A stretch of DNA of 64,000 nucleotides from Dicaeum eximium (GCA_013396995.1 VWZP01005834.1:62001-126000); one strand, 5' to 3'; numbered from the stretch's first letter, positions 50,701 through 63,425 are shown. Numbers and translations: made by a program. The notes: generated by a model not told the origin, from the letters alone.

Positions 50701-53700
50701 GTGTCAAACTGAAATGTTTTCCAGGAGCAAAAGCCTGCCAAACACTTTATATTTGCCATTATGGACTAGGTTTAGTCAGAAATTATGTGAAATCATGTTG
50801 GAAAAATTCAGTTTTACGAGATCCAAGCAGTATTTCAAGCAAAATTCTGCCATGTGTTTTGGACAACTGTCTAAGCCTGGGGAATCAATGCTTTTGGCTT
50901 TCCTTATTCCTAGGTGTTAATCTGGTACATCTGGTTACAGTTTTCAAGTCCTGAAGTTACCCACCTGGGAGTCTCCTTTGGATCCAGCTTGAGTGATAGG
51001 TACTGGAGTACTTTGTTGTAGGGTGACCTTCTTCTCAAACTATGGATGAGAGTCCTGGATCTATAGATCTCCACTCAAACACTTTAAGACCAAAATAAAA
51101 TTTTAAATTTTCAAACATTTCCTAACTTCATTCTGGATACTTCTACTCTTGATTTATTCTCTAGAGCAAATTAAGGTTTTGGTTTGGTTTTTAATAAAAA
51201 TTGAAAAATAAAATTAACAATTGTAGGCAGAAAAACTCTAACAATAATTTTCATCCCAATCTGCTTGCAACAGGGGAGATAAAGATGAATTTTTTTTTTT
51301 TAATTTTTGTCTTGAGTGGTGACAAAGAAGGTAAAAATGTCCAGTTCATCTTTGAAACTTAAAAGATGGGTGAGCACATCTGCAACTTATTCTCAAAGAA
51401 TTCTGGAGAGATTTGGTACTTTGCGTACATGGGCAAAAGTACATCTATGTCCACATAATACATCTTAGACTACTTACTACATCTCCAACTGAATGTACCA
51501 CCATTTCCTTTTCTTTACCAGGAAACAACCAATACATCCACTTTCAAAATTACTGATTGTACCAGGGAAACCAGTGAATCTTGTAGCATGGTATCTCCTG
51601 ATAAATTATCATGGCGATTCTCATTATTAATGATTGCAAAGCGCTCACCTAATGAAGGTATTTGTAAATGCTGGTTTATAACACAGATGTGTATTACCTG
51701 ATACAGGAACAGTCACACTAGTTAAAAAGCATAAAAACAGCATAATTAATGTAGCTAGCAAGAAAAATTAAAGCCTCATTTATTTCAGGGGAAGCTTGGT
51801 GCATAACTGTATATAAACAAGGCAGCTGAAGTGACTGGAATGTCATTATTCAAATTCATGCTTCCTTGATAAAACTAACACAAAGTCCTTTATTCTGCTC
51901 ATTAATTTTATTCCTCATTTCTTCATATATGCTGTGTAGGGATGACAGCCCCAGCCAGCTCTTCTAAGTTACTCTGTGTATGCTGGCTGCTAGCTTGTTT
52001 TAAATGCAAACTAAATTTTAAAAAATATGGAAAAATTTTAATAATTTTCTCTTTAAAATGCTATTTTGAATTCATAAGAAGAGCTTTATGCTGGGTTTGT
52101 TTGGTTTGTTTTTTTTTTTTTCCAGTGTAAGGTAAGAATAAAACCATCTAAAATACTAAAATCTTGACTACCCTGTCTGACTTTTTGTGTCCAGTTTGTT
52201 TATGGTTTTCCTGACTTTGCTTAATAAGCTTACATATGTTAAAGTTTGCTTTTCTAGATATGCCTTCTCTGGGAGTCCTCAAGTATGATGTGTATTTCTG
52301 GACATTGACATTAAATAAATTCCATTTAATAAGCTAGACAATGCAGTTCATACCTATATTCAAGTTCTGCCATTTAAAATGGTAAAGAGCTCTGTTTTAA
52401 TGAACTAAAGTAAACTAAGTCAGCTCTGTGCACACAAATTTTCAATATTGACATTTCAGAATCAATAGTATGGAGATGTCAACCACACTAAAAACCAGCA
52501 GCTGTGAAACACACTTTCCATTAATTTGTATTGGAAAAGTTACTGAAATAAAATTCTATGCATAAATACCTAAACACTTCCTTGTTCTTGATCTAGTATA
52601 CACCTAGATCTGGATTGTGTGAGGTTTTGCTTGATTTTTAGTTAAAACCGAAGCTTTTCCTTCCTTCTCTCTAAAATGAAATGAAAAAGAAATTATTTGG
52701 AATATGATGGTGGGTTATTTTCCTGAATAACCCTGTAATTATTCTCATGTAGTTATTTTAACTGAGAGGAGCAAAGATTGTTTGTCTAATCAAGGTACAG
52801 TTGGAAGGAAAAAATTCTAAGAACATTTCACGCTTTGAAGAAAAATAACACAAAATGCAACAAAATTTCCCCAAAAATCAGAAGATTGTTCAAATAATAT
52901 TTTATTCTATCCCAGTGTCTATTCACTTTCCAAAAGCCTTCTGGACTGTCCTTCCACTGTGATAAAGGAACCATCATTTATCATAGCCTGCTCCCTACTT
53001 TCAGGGCCCTATTAACCTCACTGTCAGGCCCTGGCATCTCTTCTTGGGTAACTGTGAAAGACACCTCTCCTATCCTCAAAATATTACCAAAGAATATCAC
53101 CTTTATTAGTCTCACTTTTTCCTAGCTTTTCCTTACCAAGAACAGGCACAGTTGCATAACTCTTTTATGCCCATAGTTAACTCAAGCATGTTCTGTGAAA
53201 AAATTGTTAGGTGTTTGGAAACTGTCAATGTTTCTTATCTCTTCGGTATGCTGTGTGTGCACTTAAAAATTTAAGGGGAGTGTTTGAGGGCAAAAAAAAG
53301 AAAATTCAAAGCTGGAATTTACACTCTAGGGACCTGTTCTCTTCAGAAAAATGTAATGATTTCTTCCAGGTGATGTTCTGCTCACTTCAATATGTATTTA
53401 AATAGATCCTATTCACTTAAAGCTTCTCACTAAAGGCACAGCAGAAAGTACTTATTTGGATTTAAAAATAACTGAAGTTTCAGTCTTTTCTGTGGATTCT
53501 TCACTCACAACCACCCTTCTCCTTGCTCAGAGCTACCTGATAATCTCAAACCGTCATCAGGGCAGCACACATGGCTGGCCCTTCCAAAGTCCTCACCCTG
53601 TGAATTCCCCCCATTTCCCATGTGCTGCAGAAGTCTGGGAGCACCCAGGAAGAAGGGCAGCCTGCATCCCAACACACCACATGGGGACCATTTTCTAGGT

Positions 53701-54783
53701 GTGATCTCAGCACAGCACTGATGCCCATGATTAGATACCTTAGAAAGAAGGTCAGAGAGTACAAACACTCCCCTCATGACCCTTCATTATGTGGTCCACA
53801 AAAGTGTGTATTTAACTGTCTGTTTAGCTTACAATACATGCAGTCATAAAAGCACAACACAACCAAAAAACCCATGGGTAGAATGCACTGAGAGATTTTT
53901 GATTAAGCAAAAGAAAATTTTATTATCATCACAATAGATAAGAATCTTTCCCATTATGTCCTGGCCCAAATTTTTATTTTCTACCCCCAGCTGCTCTGTT
54001 GTTTCACTTACTAACAGCATGTGTTAGAAATAGATATATACTACAAAATAATCTTCATATTTTAATAACAGACATGTCCTTTTGCTCATAGTTTCCAGAG
54101 CAAACAAATAAATCAGAAAGTGCCTACGAAATCTTTAATAACAAATATTATCATTTTAAGCAAAACTGAGTTAATAAGAATGGAACTAGATTTGAAACAC
54201 TGCTAAAATGTAACTCTAAAAGTCAATTCCTGCAAACACAATGTGAGTAAAGGCATTCAACAGCTTAACACTGGGAGGAGCTGTAATGGTGAAGGAATTA
54301 CATGGAAGAAAAATAGGAAGACAGTTTTCAACAGAATACCTTATTTCTGAAGCATAAATTTTGTATAATACATGTGAAAAGGTTCTATTAATGTCCTTGG
54401 ACAAGAATGACAGGAGTGGAGCAGAGAATTGCATGTCTTATTGCTGTTTCAGACCTAACAAGTTGTTCGCTGCCTTCTCTAATATGTAATCCTTGTCAAG
54501 CTGTGAAGGTGTTGATAAAATTATTCTCCATGTCTTTTTCTCATCCCCTCTCATAAAACATTGATGAAAACAGAAAAGGATCTGCACTGGAGGAAAGAAA
54601 ATTACATACAAACCACCAAATTAACATGAAATATTTTTGAAGCAAAAGCCTCACTTTCCTATTAAAAAGTGATGAAAGGGCTTTCTTTTAAAGTATCCCT
54701 ATTCAAAAGGGGTTCTAGCTGGCAGAATATTTGAAGCAGCAGTCTTTAATCTCTAATAATTACTGAAAATTTTATGTATTATT

Positions 54784-54880
54784 AAAAAAAAATTAAAACA
54801 GACAAACAAAAAAAAAGCTCACACCAAACAATATCAAAAAACCCAAACAAACAAAAACAATAACAGCAACAACAACAAAA
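54784..54880. repeat. A-rich low-complexity tract with CAAA/CAA units
   Basis: The plus strand is mostly A with scattered C: poly(A), then ACAAAC units, then CAACAACAACAA near the end. It resembles a decayed simple repeat of the same flavour as the 11-kb A/C tract. Confidence 0.85.
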
Positions 54881-55758
54881 TATGGGACCACAAATGGCTC
54901 TTTACTCACTATTCTTCTCTCCTACATATTCTAGTAACAAAATATTGGTGACAGCTCTATACAACAAGGTGGCAAGGATTTTAGACATCATGTAATATAT
55001 GTTTAAAAAAAAAAAGCAAAAAAAAGTTGGCTATACGGTTGAAAACTTATTTAAGAAGAACCCAAATCCACCTTCCCAATGATAAAGTGAAGTCATGACA
55101 CTATAATGAATTGGATAAGTCTGCCTTTGATTTATTGCCACTTTCCCAAATAGTCATTGCAATGCTTGCAACAAAAAAATCATGGTATTTGATAAAATAT
55201 TCATATTTATGCTGGGCAGAGACACAACACACAGCAAAAATACAATCTACAGAGCAGAAGCAGAATCTTCCTCACTGCTTTCTTTTCTCATCATGGTTAA
55301 ATGGCTTAGGAGTGTGTTTTTTTATAAAGCCCACCACCAGAACCTTATGAAAGGGTGTGTAGTTTATCCTCAAATCATGTCCACAGTTTAATGCAGTAAT
55401 TTTCCCTAGAAAATTTCCAGTAAATGCTTTCAAGATGTTCCTTGATGCCCCTAGCAAATATACACCAAATCCTGCTTCAAGTGTGAAAGCAGCAGCACAA
55501 AGACACCTGAACTGGAGAAGTGAGAAGAGGAAGAGATGCTGAAATCTGCTTCCAATCTATCTCCTGAAAGAAAGCTGCAGGGAAGATGAAATAGCAACAA
55601 ATGAAAGGGCTGGAGTTATAGGCATGGGAATAGACAGATACTTTTGACATTTTATATTTTGTAACTCTTTCTTTGATAATTGTTCCATATTCTTCACCCT
55701 TGTAAACTTGATTTAATTTTTTTTCAGTCTGCCTAGTATGAAGTATGATGCCTCTCAC

Positions 55759-55778
55759 TTTTTTTTTTTTTTTTTTTT
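55759..55778. repeat. Poly(T) tract, 20 bases
   Basis: This is an uninterrupted run of 20 T, the longest mononucleotide run I noticed in the window. Confidence 0.95.
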
Positions 55779-57901
55779 ACTTTCCTCTCCAAAAGGTGTT
55801 TTGAGGTGAGGTAATACTGAATATCACATAACAGCCAAAATAGATCTCCTCTCCAGCCAGTTTTTTCTGTTAAGAATGAGCTGACAGTGCAGCTTTCAAA
55901 AGAGGAAAACTATCACGTATTCCTCTATGACTCAATTTCACCAATAAAAAATATTGAAACAAATAGAAAATGCAATTTATTTCACATTTTGCTCTGTTTT
56001 CAAAGGATGCAATATTCTCTCCAGTTTTTTTTTCATATTTCCTCTTATGTGATTGTCTGAGCTCTATGGTGCTGATAAAAATAACTCACTGGATTCCTTA
56101 ATTTATAGGCTATCTGGTATATTAGATATCTGAAATTTCACTTTATTGTTTAACCAGTTTAGTGACATTTTCTGTTGATTTTCACCTGAAGTTTAAAAAA
56201 GAACAATAAAATAATTGTTTTCATATATTTTAAAATTTCTAAAGACATGGATGAAATTATAGCATGTCATATAAAGTAGTAAATACTGCTGGGGAAAGTC
56301 TTAAAACCTCTTCTGGCCTGTGGCCATTATTCAGATATTCAGTGTGGCTACCAGGTACTGACAAATATGTCACCAGTGACAACACTGAGCAAAAAGACTA
56401 AACACATGCAGACATTTCTTTCATCTATCTAAAGGGAGGTTGGAAATGAATTATGAGTCACAGACAGTAGACTCAATACAGCTGGACTGTAGTGGTGAAG
56501 ATTCTCTCATGAATGTTTCTCTTGAATGGTGCACGTTTGGCACTATTGAAAGGGCATTCTGTTTGGATAAGAATCTAATAAATCACTTTTCTCAGGAGGA
56601 GAAAAAATGTTTTGCATCTCTGCATTAGGCAACTGACAGCACCAAGTGTCTCATAAAGACACCATGGAATTAATATTCTGTAAACATGCAAGAAAATAGG
56701 GTCCTATTCACCAGCCACAAAAATGTGCCAAGAAGTCTAGTGTGATGCATTTTTGATACAGATTAAACATTTTAACAAGTTGAAAATTATCAGTTTAACC
56801 AAAGGTTAGAGCAGGGTGGTGATAAAACTGATTTGATTCTAGTCCAGCTTAATTTAAATGCTGGCAAGGACAACAGAGGCAGTAAACGACAAGCTGGTCA
56901 CTGCCAAGATATTTTGGACCTCTTTTTTAGAATATGAAATTGTTTGTTTCTGTGTTTTTTTCTCGCCCCCATGCAGTGTTTATACTATTATCAAAGTAGA
57001 CAAGTGAGATGCACATATTTGGTGAAAAGTCTGTGTTTTCACAGCATTTCGTAAGAGGAGCCCTACAGTGAATTATAAATGAATGATAGCTAAAGAGGTA
57101 CCCACACAAAATAATATCCCTGATCTCCTTCCCCTCAGTGGTCAGTCAGTCCTTTCTGTCTTTTACCATTCCTCTGGGGACAGATCATTAAGGAGAGCTG
57201 AGTTCATCTCTCTGTCCTCTATAAGTCAAAGGATTTCTTGACAAGAAACTTAGCTTCTGCTATTTCAGTATGCATGTTATCATCTTGTAATAAGTTGACA
57301 TATGGATTCACACCCAAGGTCAGTCTTTCTGGCAAGCCACAAAGCTGCCACTGCATAGGCAATCCAGCTTTTAGTAGCAGAGAATGCAATGTTGCTATGG
57401 TCGAAATCCATTTATAATGTGTGAAGCAGCCTTTCAAATCAATGAGAGGCAGTGAGCTGTAAAGGAATTGCATCCTAAGGAATCTCCTTGCACTTCTGTT
57501 TTAAAGCACAGCATCATTACAGATCTCACATCACATAAAATCTGAATTCTTTGAGAACAAATGAGGGCATTAAATTCTTTTAACTTCCACTGACACGGCT
57601 GTAACAATACATCATGTTCAGAATTGCTTGGAAGTCACAAACCTAAAGATGAAAAAAAATTAACTCATCAAAATGACTTTATTTTTGTCATGGCTCTATA
57701 TTATGCACAAATGAAAACCTGCCTGTCACAAACAGAATTAATTAAAACAGCAGGAAAATGCAATGGGATAACACAAATTTTATGTTTTCACAGGTTCAAA
57801 GCATTAGATTACCTGCAGGTGCCAAGTGCAAATACTGTCTTTTCCTTTCAAATTCTATTTAAACACCATGAAAATTTAATATTTTTGATCATGAGATTGT
57901 G

Positions 57902-57936
57902 CATTATTTCATCCTCTAGAACATTATTTCATCCTC
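57902..57936. repeat. 15-bp direct repeat, period 20
   Basis: CATTATTTCATCCTC occurs at 57902-57916 and again at 57922-57936, separated by TAGAA. It is probably a replication-slippage duplication. Confidence 0.92.
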
Positions 57937-58511
57937 ACTTCACCAGTGAAGGTGAAATCTCCAAGACACCAATGAAAAGTTTGTCACATCTGGAAGGAAC
58001 TGACAGGCTTCTCAGGAACCTGTGAAAGCATCTACTGCTGCTGAAGGAAACTGAGAGGATGGAAGGAATTTAAAATTTCAGCAACAAACACAAAAACAGC
58101 CGCAGGCAAAAGGATTGCTAGTAACAAACAGTACAGCAAAAAATATTGATGCTCTAGTTCAAGTACCAGCAGCACATTCCCAGATGACCAGCTAGATGAC
58201 TTCTACTAATTCCCATATCTCCTACCAAGAACAGGAGGATTGTTGTTCCATCTGTTGGAAACAGACAGGGGGAGGTTAGAGGGGAAGTCACTTCTGCCAC
58301 TTCTCAAAAAATAAATAAAATCTGTCTCACTGCAGCAACAGCAACACAGCAGCAATATGCCGAAAGGCAAACAGCCAAGCTCGGGCCCCTGGTTTCAGAG
58401 GTTTTTTGGGTGGGCTAAAGGCAGATGATGAACCTCATCTCTGCAAAAGTCAGTCCCACTGTTCCCCTGTGGGAATACCATACTGCTGGCCTTGTTGGAA
58501 TTGAGCTGCTA

Positions 58512-58962
58512 CATTTTCCAAGGCCTAAGGCACAACCCCTCGTACTGTGGGGAGCACAGAGGAATGTGACTTGCACGGAGGAGTTCATGTCTAAAGACAA
58601 TGCTTTATGGAGATACCAAAAATTAAGTGTTTATTAAATATGTGGCAAAACAATGGCACATTGGGCAGCAAATCTATCAGTATGGCAGAAGTTATGGCAA
58701 GCAGTAGTAGTTGGCTAAATACCTGCTTGTTTTACTCACTGTTAGGAATCTTTATGGAATACCACTAATTAAAGAAATTTAAATTCTAAAAATTTAGAAT
58801 TTAAATTTCTTTAATTAGTGGTATTCCATAAAAGTAGTAGAAAGAAAAAGAATTACTCTAAGCAGTATTTCATTTAAAGAAGAATTCAGTGAGTTAAGGC
58901 AGCTCCTAGAGACAATAAAGACTAAATGATTCAAAAGACAATGTTCTCCAGATTATAAAAAA
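58512..58962. repeat. Copy 1 of a perfect 451-bp direct duplication
   Basis: By eye this block matches 58964-59414 base for base (offset 452), and the two are separated only by the single N at 58963. Perfect identity next to an N is what unmerged overlapping contig ends look like, so this may be one genomic copy shown twice. It contains the 82-bp palindrome at 58751-58832. Confidence 0.95.
58751..58832. repeat. Perfect 82-bp palindrome, 40-bp arms, 2-base spacer
   Basis: The left arm (58751-58790) starts TTTATGGAATACC and ends AAATTCTAAA. The right arm (58793-58832) is its exact reverse complement, with AA between them. It could form a cruciform in DNA or a near-perfect hairpin in RNA. It does not resemble a known MITE or tRNA. 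Long perfect palindromes are unstable, so it is either recent, maintained, or an assembly product. Confidence 0.93.
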
Positions 58963-58963
58963 N
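58963..58963. other. Single ambiguous base (N), probable contig join
   Basis: This is the only N I found in the window. It sits exactly between the two identical 451-bp copies, which points to a scaffold join of two overlapping contigs. Confidence 0.85.
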
Positions 58964-59414
58964 CATTTTCCAAGGCCTAAGGCACAACCCCTCGTACTGT
59001 GGGGAGCACAGAGGAATGTGACTTGCACGGAGGAGTTCATGTCTAAAGACAATGCTTTATGGAGATACCAAAAATTAAGTGTTTATTAAATATGTGGCAA
59101 AACAATGGCACATTGGGCAGCAAATCTATCAGTATGGCAGAAGTTATGGCAAGCAGTAGTAGTTGGCTAAATACCTGCTTGTTTTACTCACTGTTAGGAA
59201 TCTTTATGGAATACCACTAATTAAAGAAATTTAAATTCTAAAAATTTAGAATTTAAATTTCTTTAATTAGTGGTATTCCATAAAAGTAGTAGAAAGAAAA
59301 AGAATTACTCTAAGCAGTATTTCATTTAAAGAAGAATTCAGTGAGTTAAGGCAGCTCCTAGAGACAATAAAGACTAAATGATTCAAAAGACAATGTTCTC
59401 CAGATTATAAAAAA
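58964..59414. repeat. Copy 2 of a perfect 451-bp direct duplication
   Basis: Identical to 58512-58962. It continues into unique sequence after an A run at about 59409-59416. The second copy of the palindrome is at 59203-59284. Confidence 0.95.
59203..59284. repeat. Second copy of the 82-bp palindrome
   Basis: The same perfect palindrome as at 58751-58832, carried in copy 2 of the 451-bp duplication. Confidence 0.93.
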
Positions 59415-60021
59415 AACCCCATTTTTTAAATTTTGAAGGGTTTAAAAATTCAGAGGTAAGTGGCTATATATTTATAGTCTTGTTATGGTTGCAATCAATC
59501 ATAAAACTCAGAAAACTGCAGCAATATGAGAAAACTGGAGACAGAACTAAAGGCCTCAAGCTGTGAATAATAACACAACTTTTGTATATGTGAAAGCATC
59601 AGATACATTAAAAAAAAGTCAAAATGAATTCTAGCAGAATTAAAAAACAAAAAGAAAAAGAAAAACTCCAATCAAACTATGGAAAATATAATACTTTTTA
59701 AAGTAGGACACGCCACCCATGTAGAAATATACTGTTTCAATTTCTTCAGATCTTCTTTGTATGGGGGAAAGAATGATATTTTCCTGTGAAGTTATGAATA
59801 CCTGTGAAGGCTGCTGGGGCACAACTAAACAGGTCTGCCAAACTCTCAGCTACAGAGGAACCCCACATGAAACAAAGAAAGTAAATACAGCCTGAGGTTT
59901 ACTTCTTCCATTCCTGTACCACTGGGATGAAGTCTGAAGTACTGTGAGAACTTTGTGACATAAATTGAAAAGGATAACAAAGTTCCTTTCATAAATCACT
60001 TATTATTATTTTAAAAAATAA
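59415..60021. other. AT-rich unique sequence, no gene recognised
   Basis: No gene or repeat family was recognised. Short A and T runs are common. Confidence 0.5.
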
Positions 60022-60045
60022 ATATATATATATATATATATATAT
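60022..60045. repeat. (AT)12 microsatellite
   Basis: An uninterrupted AT/TA dinucleotide run of about 24 bases, 22 bp before the CR1 tail at 60068. Confidence 0.95.
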
Positions 60046-60067
60046 TGTCTTTCAACTTAATAGAAGG

Positions 60068-60545
60068 TCATAGAATCACAGAATCACAGAATAGCCATAA
60101 TCCAATTATGCATCATCTAGTTCTAACCTCCCTGCCATGGGCAGGGACACTGTCCACTAGACCAAAATGCTTGGAATTGCTCTGCGGAATATGTGGAATT
60201 CCAAGCCTGGCCTTGAACACTTCCAGGGATGGGGCATTCACTACTACTCTGGACAACCTGTTCCAGTGCCTGACCACCCTCACAATAAAGACTTTCTATC
60301 TTATATCTAATCTAAACCTACCCTCTTTCAGTTTAAGACCATTCCCTTATCATGGGAATGCCTATGGGATCATGCCCTTATAAACTGCCCCTCTCCAGCT
60401 TTCATGTAGGCTCCCTTTAGGTACTGGAAGTTGCCAGATGATCTCCCTGGAGCCTTCTCTTCTCCAGGCTGAACAACCCCAGCTCTTCAGCCTGTCCTCA
60501 TAAGAGAAGCGCTCCATCCCTCTGATCATCTTCATGACCGTGGCA
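60068..60545 (-). mobile_element. CR1 LINE, 3' end fragment
   Basis: This is a reverse-orientation CR1 3' region. The 3' end is at 60068, where the plus strand shows two AGAATCAC units, the complement of the family's short tail repeat. It continues through CTCCCTGCCATGGGCAGGGA, TTCCAGGGATGGGGCATTCA and CAACCTGTTCCAGTGCCTGA to GATCATCTTCATG. There is a small insertion near 60166-60200 in which GGAATT is partly duplicated. The element is 5' truncated and non-coding. Confidence 0.93.
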
Positions 60546-62111
60546 CACTACATTAACTTAAACCTCTTACATTGTGTTCTATGCTCTAAACCTATTGCTA
60601 GGTTTTGCTCAGGCTGGTTCAGAATGTTCAGAGGACATAAACCAGAGAATCCACTGTGGAACAAGGAGCAGATCATGATCCTGTATGCAGTAAAAGTGAT
60701 TAAATTAAAGAACATTACTTCAGTGAGGATGGGAGACATGTTCAAGTGAGGAAGAGATACATATTAAAGTCACTATATTAATTTGCAGAAGTGTGATATA
60801 AGGAAAACTACTAAACAAAGGAACCTCCTCAAGGAGAAAATCTACTCAGCCACTGGAGCAGGAATTCCTTCCTCAAGCTTCAAAAATTATTTGAGACAAA
60901 GTAGAGGAAATTTGGAGTAGCTTGATTGAGTCTTGCTCAAATAAAATAGTAACAAGAGCAAAAAATATTTTAATTTTCATCAACTATGTGACTGGATTTC
61001 AGGGGCAAAACTCTAGCAGAATCCATCAACTCTAAATGCTATAGAATTTTACTGTCTTAATTTCATAATGTATGTAGTACTTAACTAGCTTTCTAGGAAA
61101 AAAAAGCAGAAGATTAAAGATACATTTTTTAATCAAATTTTTGTACGTTTTTGCAATATGGTGTGTAGTAGTTAAGCTAAAATCCAATTTATGAACCATA
61201 TTCCAGCCAAAATATGTCCCTTAAATGAAAGAATAATTGAGCTTGGAGGGTGTGCGAATTGTTAGAGAGATATTCTTCTGTCAAACTGAAATATCAAGTT
61301 AAGTGCAAACCTAAATATTCCTCAAAATCCTTCAGTTTAGCATGGAAGAGAAGTAGCATGATAGGTCAATTTTTTCCTGATTTTTTAAGGAAGGTGAAAT
61401 GAAAACTGTGACTTGTTTTCACTGCAGCACATGCCAATGTCTATCCTTGCACTGTGTTTGAATAATATCCTGCGAGGTGCTGAAGAATTTGAATATTCAA
61501 AGACCAAGTTTAAGGAAGCACAGCAACTCAGTTTCCAGTTATGCATGTAAAAGCATCCAACACATCCACTGAAGCTCTTTTGAGTTTTGTGATGCACTCA
61601 AAGTTAGTCTCAGCCCATATAGAGCCAAAATAGCCCCCAACAACAGGCTCCTGTATCTCTGGGGTGTGCCCCATACAACTAAACAATATTAACTTTATTT
61701 TGTAAATCTCTATGCTCAGTCCAGCTCACCACGTGTCTGAACATTAAACAGAAAAAAATAGCAGAAATGTGTGGTGATGTGGAGCAGTATCATAGCCCAG
61801 CACTTTTTAGAACTCTGTAATAATTTATGGCTCAGTAATCAGTAATCTACCACAGCCGAAATAACGATGCTGGAGCATTAATTTCTATTGAAGACAATAA
61901 AAAAATTTCTACCAGTTTCCATGAGGCCAAGATCCCACCTGTATTTGCTCAGTGGAACATATTCACCTTTGACTCAAGGTTCTTTAAGCCTCTGTATAGA
62001 TCAATATGTGTAAACACCTTCAGATCTCTTGACTGCCTTGTGGATCTTTGTGTGACATATTGAATGCTCATAATTGATTTAACTGGAAAAGTCCTTCTTG
62101 AAGCAAACAAC

Positions 62112-62143
62112 ATCTGGCTCTAGGAAAAAAGAATCTGGCTCTA
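62112..62143. repeat. 11-bp direct repeat, period 21
   Basis: ATCTGGCTCTA occurs at 62112-62122 and 62133-62143, separated by GGAAAAAAGA. It is likely a slippage duplication. Confidence 0.9.
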
Positions 62144-62259
62144 CCTTAAAAGCATTTAATTGCTATTTTTACCCAGTCTTTAGCTCAAAAGAAATTCCAT
62201 ATCTATATTTACAGGAAAACAACGATAGCAGCAGGCTCTGTGAAACAATGTGAATTCTT

Positions 62260-62308
62260 AGGGGAATAAATAATAACCTACTAACTCAGGGGACTAAATA
62301 ATAACCTA
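62260..62308. repeat. Imperfect 21-bp direct repeat, period 28
   Basis: A unit beginning AGGGGA and ending AAATAATAACCTA occurs at 62260-62280 and 62288-62308, with one or two differences and a 7-base spacer. Confidence 0.88.
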
Positions 62309-63425
62309 GATGCAAAATCTAAAGAATCGACTTCTCTTGAAAAAATTGTCTATGAGATAATTGCAGTATTTTTTTTCAAATTACCTCACTCTTTTTCAGA
62401 ACTAGAGAACAGTTGGAATAAGCCTCCTAAATATTTCATAATTTCTACTAAGAAAGTGGAGAAGTGTAATTTTGCCACAAAATATAAAACAGAAAAAACA
62501 TCACTGGTTGAAATGTGCTCTTTTCTGTTTTTCAACAACATATTCACTTTGAAATTGTAGTGAAGAAGAAACAATGCATATTTCCTCACCATTCTAGCCT
62601 GCTTTTTTTTAAGAGAAGGTTTTAAAGGCAATGATCAAGAAAATGTACTTGATCCTTCATAAGAGTGATGTATAACACCTCAAAATTACCATTACTTCTT
62701 TTCCTACAGCTGAGAATAGAATATCCACAGGTTCTAATTGCCTGCATTCACTTGAAAAATATAAGCCTTTTATTCATTCTACAGTAAATCCTGATTTCCT
62801 TACCCACCTTTTAATTCAGGCAGAACTACAAAACACAAGTCAGGATAAAAGCTACACTCATCAGGGTTACTTAGAAATTTGTTATTTGGTGCTTTACTAG
62901 AATTTCTATTCTATTCTGATTCTTTTTAATTATTATTATTCTCTGAAATAGCTTCCATTTTATTCTACCTTAAGGAAAGAGTCAAAGTTGAAATAGATTT
63001 TTGCAAAAGTAATTTTGAGAAGAGAGATAATAATTCCAGTTTGAGAAGACTTTCCATCATGTGTCTACATTTTTTTGTGTATCATTTGTTAATTTCTGTG
63101 AAAGGTCTGGCTTTAGCATTTTCAAACATTTTCTTTAGATTTGCCCTTTTTCCTTTGCTTTTATTTATCTCTCTCTTCTCTTCTTCTTTCCCCTTTTTTT
63201 TTTTTATTTGTTGGCTATTGTTCAGTTGGTACTTACAAATGTAATTCATTGGTGTTCAGTTCACCTGGGAAGACACTATTAAGACTATTCTTTAAAAAAT
63301 AATCCAAATGTGTCTATTTTAATAAAGGTAGCAAAGTTACAAAATGCAAGCACTAGAAAGGTATTTGATTTGGTGACCTTCCAACAGGAACCCCAAAATT
63401 TTTGCAGCAAAAGAAGTTGCCTTTG

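Larger units (their letters stand above)
47736..58511. other. AT-rich unique sequence, no gene recognised
   Basis: No gene or interspersed repeat was recognised. Contents worth noting are a TAAT-rich non-repetitive stretch at 51601-51720, a GC-richer patch with overlapping open frames on both strands at 53490-53800, an A-rich tract at 54784-54880, a 20-base T run at 55759-55778 and a non-repetitive stretch at 57290-57475. A 133-codon open frame at 57624-58025 has no recognisable domain and is within chance expectation. Confidence 0.5.
60546..63425. other. AT-rich unique sequence, no gene recognised
   Basis: No gene was recognised. Two small direct repeats lie at 62112-62143 and 62260-62308, and a C/T-rich stretch with a T run at 63165-63210. 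Confidence 0.5.

Noticed and set aside
57624..58025. Plus-strand open frame of 133 codons
   Set aside because: No recognisable domain and within chance expectation. It contains the slippage-type direct repeat at 57902-57936, which argues against constraint.
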